A stretch of DNA of 7,863 nucleotides from Oligoflexia bacterium (GCA_903858195.1 CAIOHW010000222.1:1-7863), one strand, 5' to 3'; shown: positions 1-5,893, counted from the first letter of the stretch. The notes: generated from the letters alone by a model not told the origin. Numbers and translations are program-made.

Positions 1-222
1 CCGATCTCGGATGCGGAGGCGCCAACGGGGAGCGCGCTCCACCTTGCGGGGTGCCGTGAGCATCGGCATTCGAAAGGCTTCGGCATCCGACCCGGAGACC
101 GAAGCCGGTCCTCGGCCCGCCAGACGCACTGGCGAGGCCTCTTTCTCACCCGCCCAGCCGCTCGGGCTGAAGGTAAACAGAACCAGAATCGAAGCGACAC
201 TCAGAACCATTCGGGGTTTCAT
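1..222 (-). CDS. N-terminus of an unidentified exported protein (partial, runs off left edge)
   Basis: Read on the minus strand from ATG at 222-220, the frame is open through base 1, giving 74 residues with no stop. The first 25 residues look like a Sec signal peptide: MKPR with two basic residues, a hydrophobic core at about 6-18 (MVLSVASILVLFT), then SPSGWAG with a plausible signal-peptidase I site after GWA or WAG. After that the chain is polar and rich in Arg, Ala and Pro, ending in a basic stretch (RWRLRIRDR). A GAGGT Shine-Dalgarno (231-235 on the plus strand) sits 8 bases before the ATG, supporting this start; an in-frame Met at residue 5 is a weaker alternative. I do not recognise the family, and most of the protein lies outside the window. 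It is divergent from the yegD-like gene. The product is probably periplasmic, outer-membrane or secreted; that is inferred from the signal peptide only. Confidence 0.7.
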   Translation of the reverse strand, partial: MKPRMVLSVASILVLFTFSPSGWAGEKEASPVRLAGRGPASVSGSDAEAFRMPMLTAPRKVERAPRWRLRIRDR

Positions 223-470
223 GGCCAATGACCTCACCCCTTGATTTTACGAAACTGACGAGCCGGCGGAATGCGTCACATCAGACACAGGTCATCTCCA
301 ATCCAAGGTAGAGTCCATAGCCGATCGACCGGGGGCAGCGGGTAGACCACTACAGGGTTTCCCAAAATCAGTGGCCAAAAGAGTGGCTAACCCCACGGGT
401 CGGAGGTATTTTTCGTGAACGGGGATTGCGACCCTCCTCAAGCCCTTAAACCCGAGCAGCCCTCAGACCC
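223..470. promoter_or_regulatory. Divergent intergenic region between exported-protein gene and yegD-like gene
   Basis: These 248 bases separate two divergent genes and so must hold promoters for both. I see no strong sigma-70 pair. For the leftward gene, TAAAAT on the minus strand (plus 244-249) is a possible -10, but its -35 is poor and the leader would be only about 15 bases. Toward the right are an imperfect direct repeat AGTGGC(C/T)AA (370-378 and 382-390), a short inverted repeat ACCC-CAC-GGGT (390-400), and a strong GGAGGT followed by GTG (402-417) that is out of frame with the downstream gene. No RNA gene or mobile element is visible. Confidence 0.45.
402..417 (+). promoter_or_regulatory. 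Strong Shine-Dalgarno plus GTG, out of frame with yegD
   Basis: GGAGGT at 402-407 lies 7 bases before a GTG at 415. This is the best ribosome-binding context in the left intergenic region, yet the frame it opens (415-669) is not the frame of the Hsp70-like gene starting at 471. The yegD frame itself has a TAA at 447-449 and no start codon between that and 471. The site could drive a leader peptide that overlaps yegD, could help load ribosomes for yegD, or could be a chance match. The 84-residue product looks like an out-of-frame shadow, so I do not call it a gene. Confidence 0.35.
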
Positions 471-1769
471 ATGCTTGTCTACGGAATCGACTTCGGAACC
501 TCCAACTCCATCGTGGGCGCAGCAAGCGCGGATGGACTCAAGGGCTTTGCTCCGCTGGATCCCAAAGCCAGCAACCCGGCTGTGCTGCGTTCGCTTCTCT
601 ACTTTCCAAGCGATCAGCAGGTTTACTTTGGCACTGAAGCCATCGCGCAGTTCATCGAGCACGACCTGACCGGGCGGTTCATTCGCTCCATCAAAAAGCA
701 ACTCCCCAGCCGGAGCTTCAAGGGCACGCAGATCCAGCATCGGATGCTCACGCTCGAAAACCTGATCGGGACTTTTCTGGGAGAGCTCCGCCGCCGCGCC
801 AATCAGCATTTTGGCGAGGACGTAAATCATGTGGTGCTCGGACGACCTGCGCGCTTTGCCCCCGATGATGGAGATGACTCTTATGCCCAGTCCCGTCTCG
901 AAGAAGCGGCAAGGCTAGCTGGCTTCAAACACATTGAGTTTTTGGCTGAGCCGGTGGCGGCTTCGATCGGTTACGAGCGCGAGTCCGGCGCAAATGGCAA
1001 GCTTTCCAAGTCCGGCACAAAAACTCCCATTATCCTTACAGTCGACTATGGTGGTGGCACCTCAGACTTTACCGTCTACCAACTTCGGGGTGCTGACTTC
1101 AAACCCTCCGATGTGATCGCCATGGGCGGGGTCTCGGTGGCAGGTGACGCCCTTGACTCGGCGCTGATGCGAAATCGCATCTCGGAGCACTTTGGAACTG
1201 GGGTGCGGTTTCAGGTTCCGTTTGGAGAAAATACCCTCACCATGCCCAAGAGCCTGATGGAACGAATCTGCCATCCGGGAGAGATCTCGCTGCTGCGCAA
1301 GCAGGACACGATGGAGTTTCTGCGCAACGTCCAGCAATGGTCGCTTGGCCCCGATGACCGAGCCAAGATGGACCGCCTCTTCACTCTGCTCGAGGACCAG
1401 CTGGGATTTCCCGTGTTTGAACAGATCGAAAAAACCAAGCGCGCTCTCTCGGACACCGAAGAAGCGGTCTTTAGATATTCCTACCCGGGAATTGACATCA
1501 GCGAGCGCATCACGCGCACTCAATTCGAGGAGTACGCTGACGACGCCCTTCATAAGATGAAGCATGCACTTGACGAGACGATCAAGAACTCGGGGCTCAA
1601 GGACTCACAGATCGATCAAGTGCTGTGCACAGGAGGGACCGCGCGGGTGTCTTGGATCCGCAAGTCACTCGCAGCGCGATTTGGCGCTGAGAAACTCTTG
1701 GATCTGGACCCATTTATGGGAGTGGCCCGCGGACTGGCCGAGCGAGCCTGGGAGTTGGCAAAGGCTTAG
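471..1769 (+). CDS. yegD: YegD-like Hsp70-family ATPase (no substrate-binding domain)
   Basis: This is a 432-residue member of the Hsp70/actin-fold ATPase family, closest in layout to Escherichia coli YegD (about 450 residues). Motifs run in the expected order: phosphate-1 loop YGIDFGTSNS (4-13), a Lys pair in SIKKQL (73-78) near the DnaK catalytic Lys, LGRPARF (123-129), connect-1 AEPVAAS (159-165), phosphate-2 VDYGGGTSDF (191-200), the adenosine loop VLCTGGTARVSW (384-395), and connect-2 DPFMGVARGLAERA (413-426). Asp7, Glu160 and Asp192 match the ATPase residues of DnaK. The chain ends at the nucleotide-binding domain, so the beta-sandwich substrate-binding domain and lid of DnaK are absent. 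It is therefore unlikely to be a classical foldase; the role of YegD proteins is not well defined and a cytoplasmic chaperone-like role is inferred. ATG 471 fits the family N-terminus and is the first start after the in-frame TAA at 447, but it has little Shine-Dalgarno. A DUF1428 gene follows after 42 bases. Confidence 0.9.
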   Translation: MLVYGIDFGTSNSIVGAASADGLKGFAPLDPKASNPAVLRSLLYFPSDQQVYFGTEAIAQFIEHDLTGRFIRSIKKQLPSRSFKGTQIQHRMLTLENLIGTFLGELRRRANQHFGEDVNHVVLGRPARFAPDDGDDSYAQSRLEEAARLAGFKHIEFLAEPVAASIGYERESGANGKLSKSGTKTPIILTVDYGGGTSDFTVYQLRGADFKPSDVIAMGGVSVAGDALDSALMRNRISEHFGTGVRFQVPFGENTLTMPKSLMERICHPGEISLLRKQDTMEFLRNVQQWSLGPDDRAKMDRLFTLLEDQLGFPVFEQIEKTKRALSDTEEAVFRYSYPGIDISERITRTQFEEYADDALHKMKHALDETIKNSGLKDSQIDQVLCTGGTARVSWIRKSLAARFGAEKLLDLDPFMGVARGLAERAWELAKA

Positions 1770-1781
1770 CGAGCGGCTCCA

Positions 1782-1790
1782 TGCTATCTT
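1782..1790 (+). promoter_or_regulatory. Possible extended -10 element before the DUF1428 gene
   Basis: TGCTATCTT reads as an extended -10 (TGn followed by TATCTT, four of six bases matching TATAAT). No -35 is correctly spaced: TTGGCA at 1755-1760 is too far upstream. Transcription would begin near 1797, right at the AAGGGAGA Shine-Dalgarno (1797-1804). This is a weak candidate for an internal promoter that would let the DUF1428 gene be expressed separately from yegD. Confidence 0.2.
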
Positions 1791-1811
1791 CAAGAAAAGG
1801 GAGAGTTTGAG

Positions 1812-2192
1812 ATGTCGAAAAAGAAAATTGGATACGTCGATGGATTCGTGATCCCGATCCCACGCAAGAACATCGGGAAGTACAAGAAAATGGCACAAAT
1901 CGCTGGCAAGGTGTGGCTGGATCACGGCGCCATCGATTACTTCGAGTGCCAGGGCGATGATGTGCCGAACGGAAAAGTCACTTCCTTCGGCAAGAGCGTG
2001 AAGCTGAAGAAGGGCGAAGTCGTGTACTTCTCATGGGCCACCTACAAGTCGAAGGCGCATCGAAACCAGGTCCTGAAGAAGGTCATGGCCGACCCTAGGC
2101 TTGCCAGCTACATGACCGAGGATGCGATGCCTTTCGACGGCATGCGCATGATCTGGGGCGGCTTCAAGCCGGTAGTGATGCTGCAAGGCTAG
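1812..2192 (+). CDS. DUF1428 family protein (YbaA-like)
   Basis: This 126-residue protein matches the DUF1428 family, whose E. coli member is YbaA (about 117 residues). Conserved blocks are YVDGFVIPIP (8-17), the segment around DHGAIDYFEC (37-46) with DVPNGKVTSF (50-59), VVYFSW (70-75), VMADPR (91-96) and MPFDGMRMIWGGF (106-118). The family is a small soluble alpha/beta protein with a dimeric ferredoxin-like (alpha/beta-barrel) fold and no agreed biochemical function; Asp, Glu and Cys residues in the GAIDYFEC block are typical. There is no signal peptide or membrane segment, so it is cytoplasmic. The start is well supported: AAGGGAGA at 1797-1804 lies 7 bases before ATG. The gene is complete and of normal length. 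It follows the yegD-like gene by 42 bases and precedes a DUF2461 gene by 48, so it may be part of a loose operon, but no functional link is evident. Confidence 0.92.
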   Translation: MSKKKIGYVDGFVIPIPRKNIGKYKKMAQIAGKVWLDHGAIDYFECQGDDVPNGKVTSFGKSVKLKKGEVVYFSWATYKSKAHRNQVLKKVMADPRLASYMTEDAMPFDGMRMIWGGFKPVVMLQG

Positions 2193-2240
2193 AGGCCTCC
2201 TACTCACCCGAGAGCCAGTCGAGCTCAAGGGTTATGAAGA

Positions 2241-2963
2241 ATGAAAAATCGCTCAACGAAACCCAAGTCACACTCGGGGAAGTCGGCTGGTCTCCTCGGC
2301 GAACCCGCGGTCAGGTTCCTGAGAGCCTTGAAACGGAACAATCGTCGCGATTGGTTCGATGCCCATCGTGATCGCTATGAAGTGGAACTGAAGAAGCCAG
2401 CAAAACGCCTTGCGGAGGATTTGCGCCCTCTTCTGTCACCGCACTATCCCTGGCTGGAGTTTAGCAACAAAGCGCTCTTTCGCATCAACCGCGATACCCG
2501 CTTTTCAGATGACAAGACTCCCTACAAGACCTGGATGGGTTACTGGTTTCGCGATCGGCGCTTTGACAAGGAATGGGCCTCGGGGCTTTACCTGGGGCTC
2601 GACCCCACGGGGCTGGCACTGGGTTGCGGCATCTGGCGGTTCCAATCCCTTCAAAGGTCGATCTTTCGCGAGCGGATCACGCAGAGCCCATCCGAGATGA
2701 GCTTCGTCCGTGCCATCGACGCGCTGGAACAGGCCGGATTCGAAATGAAGGGCCGCGATCTCAAGAGAATTCCCGCGGGATATGACCCCGACCACGTCAA
2801 TGCGCCGTTTCTCCGGCACAATGGTCTGTACGCCGCCAAGGAAATCGATTTCCCGAAAAGTTTCGGGACCGCTCGATTCGCCTCCGACTTAGCGAAGCTC
2901 TTCAAGCCCTGCAGTGAGCTTCTTGACTGGATGGCCACACAGCTCCCCAGGAAGGCGATGTGA
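2241..2963 (+). CDS. DUF2461 / TIGR02453 family protein
   Basis: A 240-residue soluble protein with the hallmarks of the DUF2461 family. They are an N-terminal LRALKRNNRRDWFDAHRDRY region (27-46), the signature FRINRDTRFSDDKTPYKT (80-97), a Gly-rich LGCGIWRF stretch (127-134), and the C-terminal block starting LKRIPAGYDPDHVN (174-187) and ending RHNGLYA (192-198). The length is typical (about 220-240). The biochemical function is unknown for the family. The first 18 residues are basic and Ser/Lys-rich and may be an unstructured tail rather than a signal, as there is no hydrophobic core. AAGGG at 2227-2231 is 9 bases before ATG 2241; another ATG at 2234 is out of frame. The gene sits 48 bases after the DUF1428 gene and 37 bases before the next gene's most likely start. 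Confidence 0.9.
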   Translation: MKNRSTKPKSHSGKSAGLLGEPAVRFLRALKRNNRRDWFDAHRDRYEVELKKPAKRLAEDLRPLLSPHYPWLEFSNKALFRINRDTRFSDDKTPYKTWMGYWFRDRRFDKEWASGLYLGLDPTGLALGCGIWRFQSLQRSIFRERITQSPSEMSFVRAIDALEQAGFEMKGRDLKRIPAGYDPDHVNAPFLRHNGLYAAKEIDFPKSFGTARFASDLAKLFKPCSELLDWMATQLPRKAM

Positions 2964-3000
2964 GGCTCCTCTGTTCCAGCGTCTGTACTTGCCTGAGAAT

Positions 3001-3399
3001 ATGGGGCTCATTACTGTAGAATCTATGGATAAAAGGTTGCCAACCGCGTGGGCACAGGGAGATCGAGAGTTCTATGTCTCGATTACTGGGCTAAGTACAA
3101 AAGGCCTCTTCTCGTTTTTAATGTTTCTAAGACACGCGGTGCCTTGCAAAATCCAAGCGGAGAGTGCCGACGGGGTTTTGTTCGTCGGTGTTAAGAAGAT
3201 TAAGGGCATTCAGCACACGCTCACAGCTTGGGAGAGTGAGGCTCATATGAGAAAATATCTCTATAGCGGCGCCCACATGCGTGCGTTGAAGGTGTTTCGA
3301 AAGATCGCAACGGGGAAGACCTTTGGGTTTGTATCAAAAACCCTTCCTACCTTTGATCAGGCGCATGAGATTTGGAAGGAACAGGGGCGGGAGTACTAG
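3001..3399 (+). CDS. Small DUF3291 / spheroidene-monooxygenase-like protein, low GC
   Basis: A 132-residue protein (from ATG 3001) that resembles small dimeric alpha/beta-barrel proteins related to DUF3291 and spheroidene monooxygenase (CrtA). Recognised features are VSITGLSTKG (26-35), a helix with FLMFLRHAVP (39-48), KIKGIQHTLTAWES (66-79), MRKYLYSGAHMRAL (83-96), IATGKTFGF (102-110), and a C-terminal DQAHEIWKEQGREY (119-132). In related proteins the pattern HTLT-W, then YL-SGAH, then IATGKTFGF is strongly conserved; this is from memory and no search was run. Function is unknown; a heme- or small-molecule-linked oxygenase is a guess from the fold. The frame stays open upstream to a GTG at 2914 inside the DUF2461 gene, but sequence resembling the family begins only after Met 3001 or Met 3025. 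Neither has a strong Shine-Dalgarno. GC is about 49% by hand count (195 of 399), well below its neighbours, and codons such as AGA, TTA and GTA appear, hinting at separate acquisition. Confidence 0.72.
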   Translation: MGLITVESMDKRLPTAWAQGDREFYVSITGLSTKGLFSFLMFLRHAVPCKIQAESADGVLFVGVKKIKGIQHTLTAWESEAHMRKYLYSGAHMRALKVFRKIATGKTFGFVSKTLPTFDQAHEIWKEQGREY

Positions 3400-3400
3400 C

Positions 3401-3422
3401 GCGTAGACTGCTTGTGCAGCGC
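3401..3422. terminator. Weak stem-loop between convergent genes
   Basis: The 58-base gap between the convergent barrel-protein and helicase genes contains CTGC-TTGT-GCAG (3408-3419), extended by GCG (3401-3403) pairing with CGC (3420-3422) across a four-base bulge. There is no T-run on either side, so it does not look like a canonical Rho-independent terminator. It is the only stem in the place where a bidirectional terminator would be expected. Confidence 0.25.
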
Positions 3423-3457
3423 CCCAATTGCTAACCCATCCATCGGCTTTTGCTCCC

Positions 3458-4561
3458 CTAAAGGCCCCTCACCCGGTCCATGAGCGACTGGTCGCGCTCA
3501 GTGACGAGATTGACGACCAGCCCCTTTCGGCCGGCACGCGCCGTGCGGCCGACGCGGTGGATGTAGTTCTCGAGTTCCTCGGGCAGGTGGTAGTTGATCA
3601 CCCGGTCCACGCTCTCGATGTCGAGCCCGCGCGAGGCAAGGTCTGTTGAGATCAGAAAAGGAATTTTTCCATCCCGAAAAGCCTGGAGATTCTTGCGACG
3701 CTCCACCTTGTCCATCTCTCCGCGGTACAGAACACTGCTGTGTCCGAGGTCTGAGATGAGCTTGGAGAGCTTGTCGCACTGCTGTCGGGTGTTGGCAAAA
3801 AGGATGGTGCTGCCCTTGGACTTCGCCGCGAGGAGCTTTTGGAGCACGGGCTCTCGCTTGCCATCGATCACCTGGATGTTCTGGGTCGTGAGGGTGTCCG
3901 GAATCTTGTAGCCGCCCTCTGTGCGAATGATGTCAGCGTCATCAAAGAGCTCGCCGATCAGGGTCTGGAGCTCTGCATTAATGGTCGCCGAGAACATCGC
4001 CAGCTGACACTTGGAGGGGCAGAATTCCGCGATCCTTCGAGCATCCGGCAGAAAGCCCTCATCGAGCATCTGATCGGCTTCATCAAACACGAGCGTGCGT
4101 ACTTCGTTGAGGTTGACGAGCTTTCGGGTCATGAGGGCGGTGAGACGCCCCGGTGTGGCAATCAGGATCTCGAAGTAGCCATCGAGGTTCTTCTTGGCGA
4201 CCTCCGTTGTTGTGCCGCCCAGCACCGAACGCACGCGAAGGCGAGTGTCATGCGTATAGGCCTTGAACACCTTGGCCACCTGTTCGCCGAGCTCGCGTGA
4301 GGGAACGACCACGAGTGCCCGGGGGTGGCGCTCCTGAGTGACGCCCTTGCCGGAGGTCTCAAGCGATTTGAGGGCGTGGAGGATCGGGAGCGCGTAAGCG
4401 AGGGTCTTTCCGCTTCCGGTCTGTGCGACACCCACGATCGAGCGCCCCTCAAGCAGGGCCGGGATGGCCTGGAGCTGGATCGCGGTCGGTGTGCTGAGCT
4501 TTTTCTCGCGCAAAGTCGCAAGGAGTGAATCCAGGAGGCCAAACTGCTTAAATTCGGGCAT
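3458..4561 (-). CDS. Minimal DEAD-box ATP-dependent RNA helicase
   Basis: This protein (367 residues from ATG 4561-4559) has every DEAD-box helicase motif in order. They are the Q-motif region with Phe7 and the Gln at 29 (TPTAIQ), motif I AQTGSGKT (46-53), Ia PSREL (87-91, usually PTREL), GG (115-116), Ib TPGR (136-139), II DEAD (160-163), III SAT (191-193), IV ILFANTR (253-259), V STDLASRGLDI (305-315) and VI HRVGRTARAGR (335-345). It unwinds or remodels RNA using ATP in the cytoplasm, typically in ribosome assembly or RNA decay. It stops 22 residues after motif VI, so it is just the two RecA-like domains, without the basic or RNA-recognition tail of DbpA, CsdA or SrmB; RhlE-like is the nearest description, with no specific symbol justified. 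ATG 4561 places the Q motif at the family's usual position, but has a weak Shine-Dalgarno. An in-frame GTG at 4606 would add 15 residues and has AGGG 7 bases upstream. Confidence 0.93.
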   Translation of the reverse strand: MPEFKQFGLLDSLLATLREKKLSTPTAIQLQAIPALLEGRSIVGVAQTGSGKTLAYALPILHALKSLETSGKGVTQERHPRALVVVPSRELGEQVAKVFKAYTHDTRLRVRSVLGGTTTEVAKKNLDGYFEILIATPGRLTALMTRKLVNLNEVRTLVFDEADQMLDEGFLPDARRIAEFCPSKCQLAMFSATINAELQTLIGELFDDADIIRTEGGYKIPDTLTTQNIQVIDGKREPVLQKLLAAKSKGSTILFANTRQQCDKLSKLISDLGHSSVLYRGEMDKVERRKNLQAFRDGKIPFLISTDLASRGLDIESVDRVINYHLPEELENYIHRVGRTARAGRKGLVVNLVTERDQSLMDRVRGL

Positions 4562-4610
4562 AGGGCCTAGTACACCGCGGAGGGACGGATTGGAACCAGT
4601 ACCCACCCAT
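4548..4610 (-). other. Possible 20-codon upstream reading frame overlapping the helicase start
   Basis: An ATG at 4610-4608 on the minus strand opens a 20-codon frame (begins MGGYWFQS, ends PYARI) that stops with TAA at 4550-4548. It therefore runs across the helicase ATG at 4561 in another frame. The AGGG at 4617-4614 is only about 3 bases from this ATG, which is too close, and fits the in-frame GTG at 4606 better. It may be meaningless, or may modulate helicase translation by overlapping initiation. Confidence 0.2.
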
Positions 4611-4617
4611 TCACCCT
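4611..4617 (-). promoter_or_regulatory. Shine-Dalgarno favouring the upstream GTG start of the helicase
   Basis: On the minus strand AGGGTGA lies here, with AGGG (4617-4614) separated by 7 bases from GTG 4606-4604. This is better than anything in front of the ATG at 4561, where only a short AGG is seen. The site raises the possibility that the protein is 382 residues, beginning with an unconserved Gly/Ser/Pro-rich extension. Confidence 0.4.
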
Positions 4618-4629
4618 GAAAGCATCACC

Positions 4630-4644
4630 CCGCCAGAGGGGCGG
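4630..4644. promoter_or_regulatory. Inverted repeat CCGCC-AGAGG-GGCGG between divergent genes
   Basis: A perfect 5-base inverted repeat with a 5-base spacer lies between the helicase and MFS transporter starts, where both promoters should be. It could be an operator for a dimeric regulator or merely a GC-rich hairpin. No regulator gene is adjacent. Confidence 0.3.
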
Positions 4645-4651
4645 TCTGTGT

Positions 4652-4657
4652 TAACCT
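4652..4657 (+). promoter_or_regulatory. TANNNT -10-like hexamer 6 bases before the MFS start
   Basis: TAACCT ends 6 bases before ATG 4664, the spacing expected for a leaderless transcript starting at or very near the start codon. The transporter gene has no Shine-Dalgarno upstream, which agrees with this. No clear -35 accompanies it, and the hexamer matches the consensus at only three positions, so the call is tentative. Confidence 0.25.
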
Positions 4658-4663
4658 CGCCGC

Positions 4664-5893
4664 ATGAACGCCCCCTCCCATTCATTCACCGCCTCCGAGA
4701 AAAAGATCCTCGCCGTCCTGGCCGCGGTCCAATTCGTAAGCATTCTCGATTTTATGATGGTCATGCCCCTTGGACCTGACCTTGGGCGGGCCCTCGGAAT
4801 CTCGATGAACCAGCTTGGATGGATCGGGGGAAGCTACACTTTTGCAGCTTTTTTATCGGGCATCGCAGGCTCGTTCTATCTCGACCGGCTCGAACGCCGG
4901 AGCGCGCTCATCTGGCACCTGCTTGGTCTTGCAATCGCAACCGCGGCCGGTGCCCTGGCCACCGATTTTTCGACTCTGGTGGCAGCCCGGGTGGTTGCAG
5001 GCCTGTTTGGCGGCCCCGCCACCTCGACCCTGCTTGCCATTCTCTCAGACGTGATCCGGCCCGAGAAGCGCGGGCGAGCCCTGGGGCTCGTCATGGCGGC
5101 CTTCTCGGTGGCCTCGATTATCGGGGTGCCGGTGGGCCTTGAACTGGCTCGCCTCGGCGGGTGGAAGCTCCCCTTCCTGGTGGTCGGAGGGGCCGCGTTC
5201 CTCACCGCGCTCGCCTCCTCGCTCCTGCTTCCCCCGATTGAACATCATCGCACACAGGCCGAAGAACCAGGCGCACCTGCATCCACCGACTCACTTCTCT
5301 CTCAAGGAGTGGTGCCGATCTCCCTGTTTCTCGCCTCAAACGCGATTCTCGCCACTTTCCTGCTCGTCCCGAACCTGAGCGCCTTTCTTCAAATGAATCT
5401 CGGATTTCCGCGGGAGCGCCTCGGACTGCTTTATTTCGTGGGGGGTCTTCTGAGCCTCGTTTCGACGCGGTTTGGCGGCATCTGGAACGACCGCTCAGGG
5501 AGCGTCAGGCCTCTTGCCACTTCAACTGCGCTCTTTGTGCTGACGCTTGCAACCGGGATGCTTTTTGATCCGCCGCTGATCGCCGCTGCCACCTGGGCTC
5601 CCGTGGCGTGGTTCGGCCTCTTGATGTTCACCAACTCGCTTCGATGGATCAGCATCAGCACGCTCACATCCAAAGTGCCGCCCGCGCGGCATCGCGCGCG
5701 CTATATGTCCCTGCTCTCGGCAGTTCAGCACCTCTCGAGCTCGCTCGGAGCCTTTCTCTCAACGCTGCTGCTGTCCACCGCGGCAGACGGAAGCCTGATC
5801 GGAGTGCCTCGCCTGGCAGCCGTGTCGCTTGGTTTGAGTCTGCTCGTCCCGCCGCTTGCGGCAGTCGTTCAGAGACTCATCCGGCGAGCATAG
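4664..5893 (+). CDS. MFS transporter, DHA1 (AraJ/drug-efflux-like) type
   Basis: A 409-residue polytopic inner-membrane protein with a pattern consistent with 12 transmembrane helices, roughly at 14-36, 51-72, 79-99, 103-127, 139-161, 168-190, 216-237, 252-269, 284-301, 306-326, 345-370 and 382-404, with a hydrophilic central loop at about 191-215. The first helix carries ILDFMMVMPLGPDL (27-40), characteristic of DHA1 major facilitator proteins related to AraJ and YdhP. A motif-A-like loop LDRLERRS (73-80) follows helix 2, DVIRPEKRGRALG (129-141) joins helices 4 and 5, and GVPVG (154-158) resembles the antiporter motif C. It probably exports a small molecule by proton antiport, but the substrate cannot be told from sequence. 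The length is normal. There is no Shine-Dalgarno before the ATG and the transcript may be leaderless. It is divergent from the helicase, and its last 17 bases overlap the 3' end of pntB on the other strand. Confidence 0.92.
   Translation: MNAPSHSFTASEKKILAVLAAVQFVSILDFMMVMPLGPDLGRALGISMNQLGWIGGSYTFAAFLSGIAGSFYLDRLERRSALIWHLLGLAIATAAGALATDFSTLVAARVVAGLFGGPATSTLLAILSDVIRPEKRGRALGLVMAAFSVASIIGVPVGLELARLGGWKLPFLVVGGAAFLTALASSLLLPPIEHHRTQAEEPGAPASTDSLLSQGVVPISLFLASNAILATFLLVPNLSAFLQMNLGFPRERLGLLYFVGGLLSLVSTRFGGIWNDRSGSVRPLATSTALFVLTLATGMLFDPPLIAAATWAPVAWFGLLMFTNSLRWISISTLTSKVPPARHRARYMSLLSAVQHLSSSLGAFLSTLLLSTAADGSLIGVPRLAAVSLGLSLLVPPLAAVVQRLIRRA

Noticed and set aside
438..830. 130-codon open frame on the minus strand inside yegD
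   Set aside because: It lies opposite a gene with complete Hsp70 motifs, matches no family I know, and is explained by codon bias of the sense gene.
1062..1565. 167-codon open frame on the minus strand inside yegD
   Set aside because: It is antisense to the conserved ATPase domain, and its product shows no motif or hydrophobic pattern of its own.
2505..2819. 104-codon minus-strand frame inside the DUF2461 gene
   Set aside because: It overlaps the family signature motifs on the opposite strand and has no recognisable domain.
2914..3000. N-terminal extension of the small barrel protein starting at GTG 2914
   Set aside because: It would overlap the DUF2461 coding end by 50 bases, and the extra 29 residues do not resemble the family. 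Starts at 3001 or 3025 fit better.
3839..4300. 153-codon plus-strand frame inside the helicase gene
   Set aside because: It is antisense to helicase motifs I to IV; long antisense frames are expected in GC-rich coding DNA.
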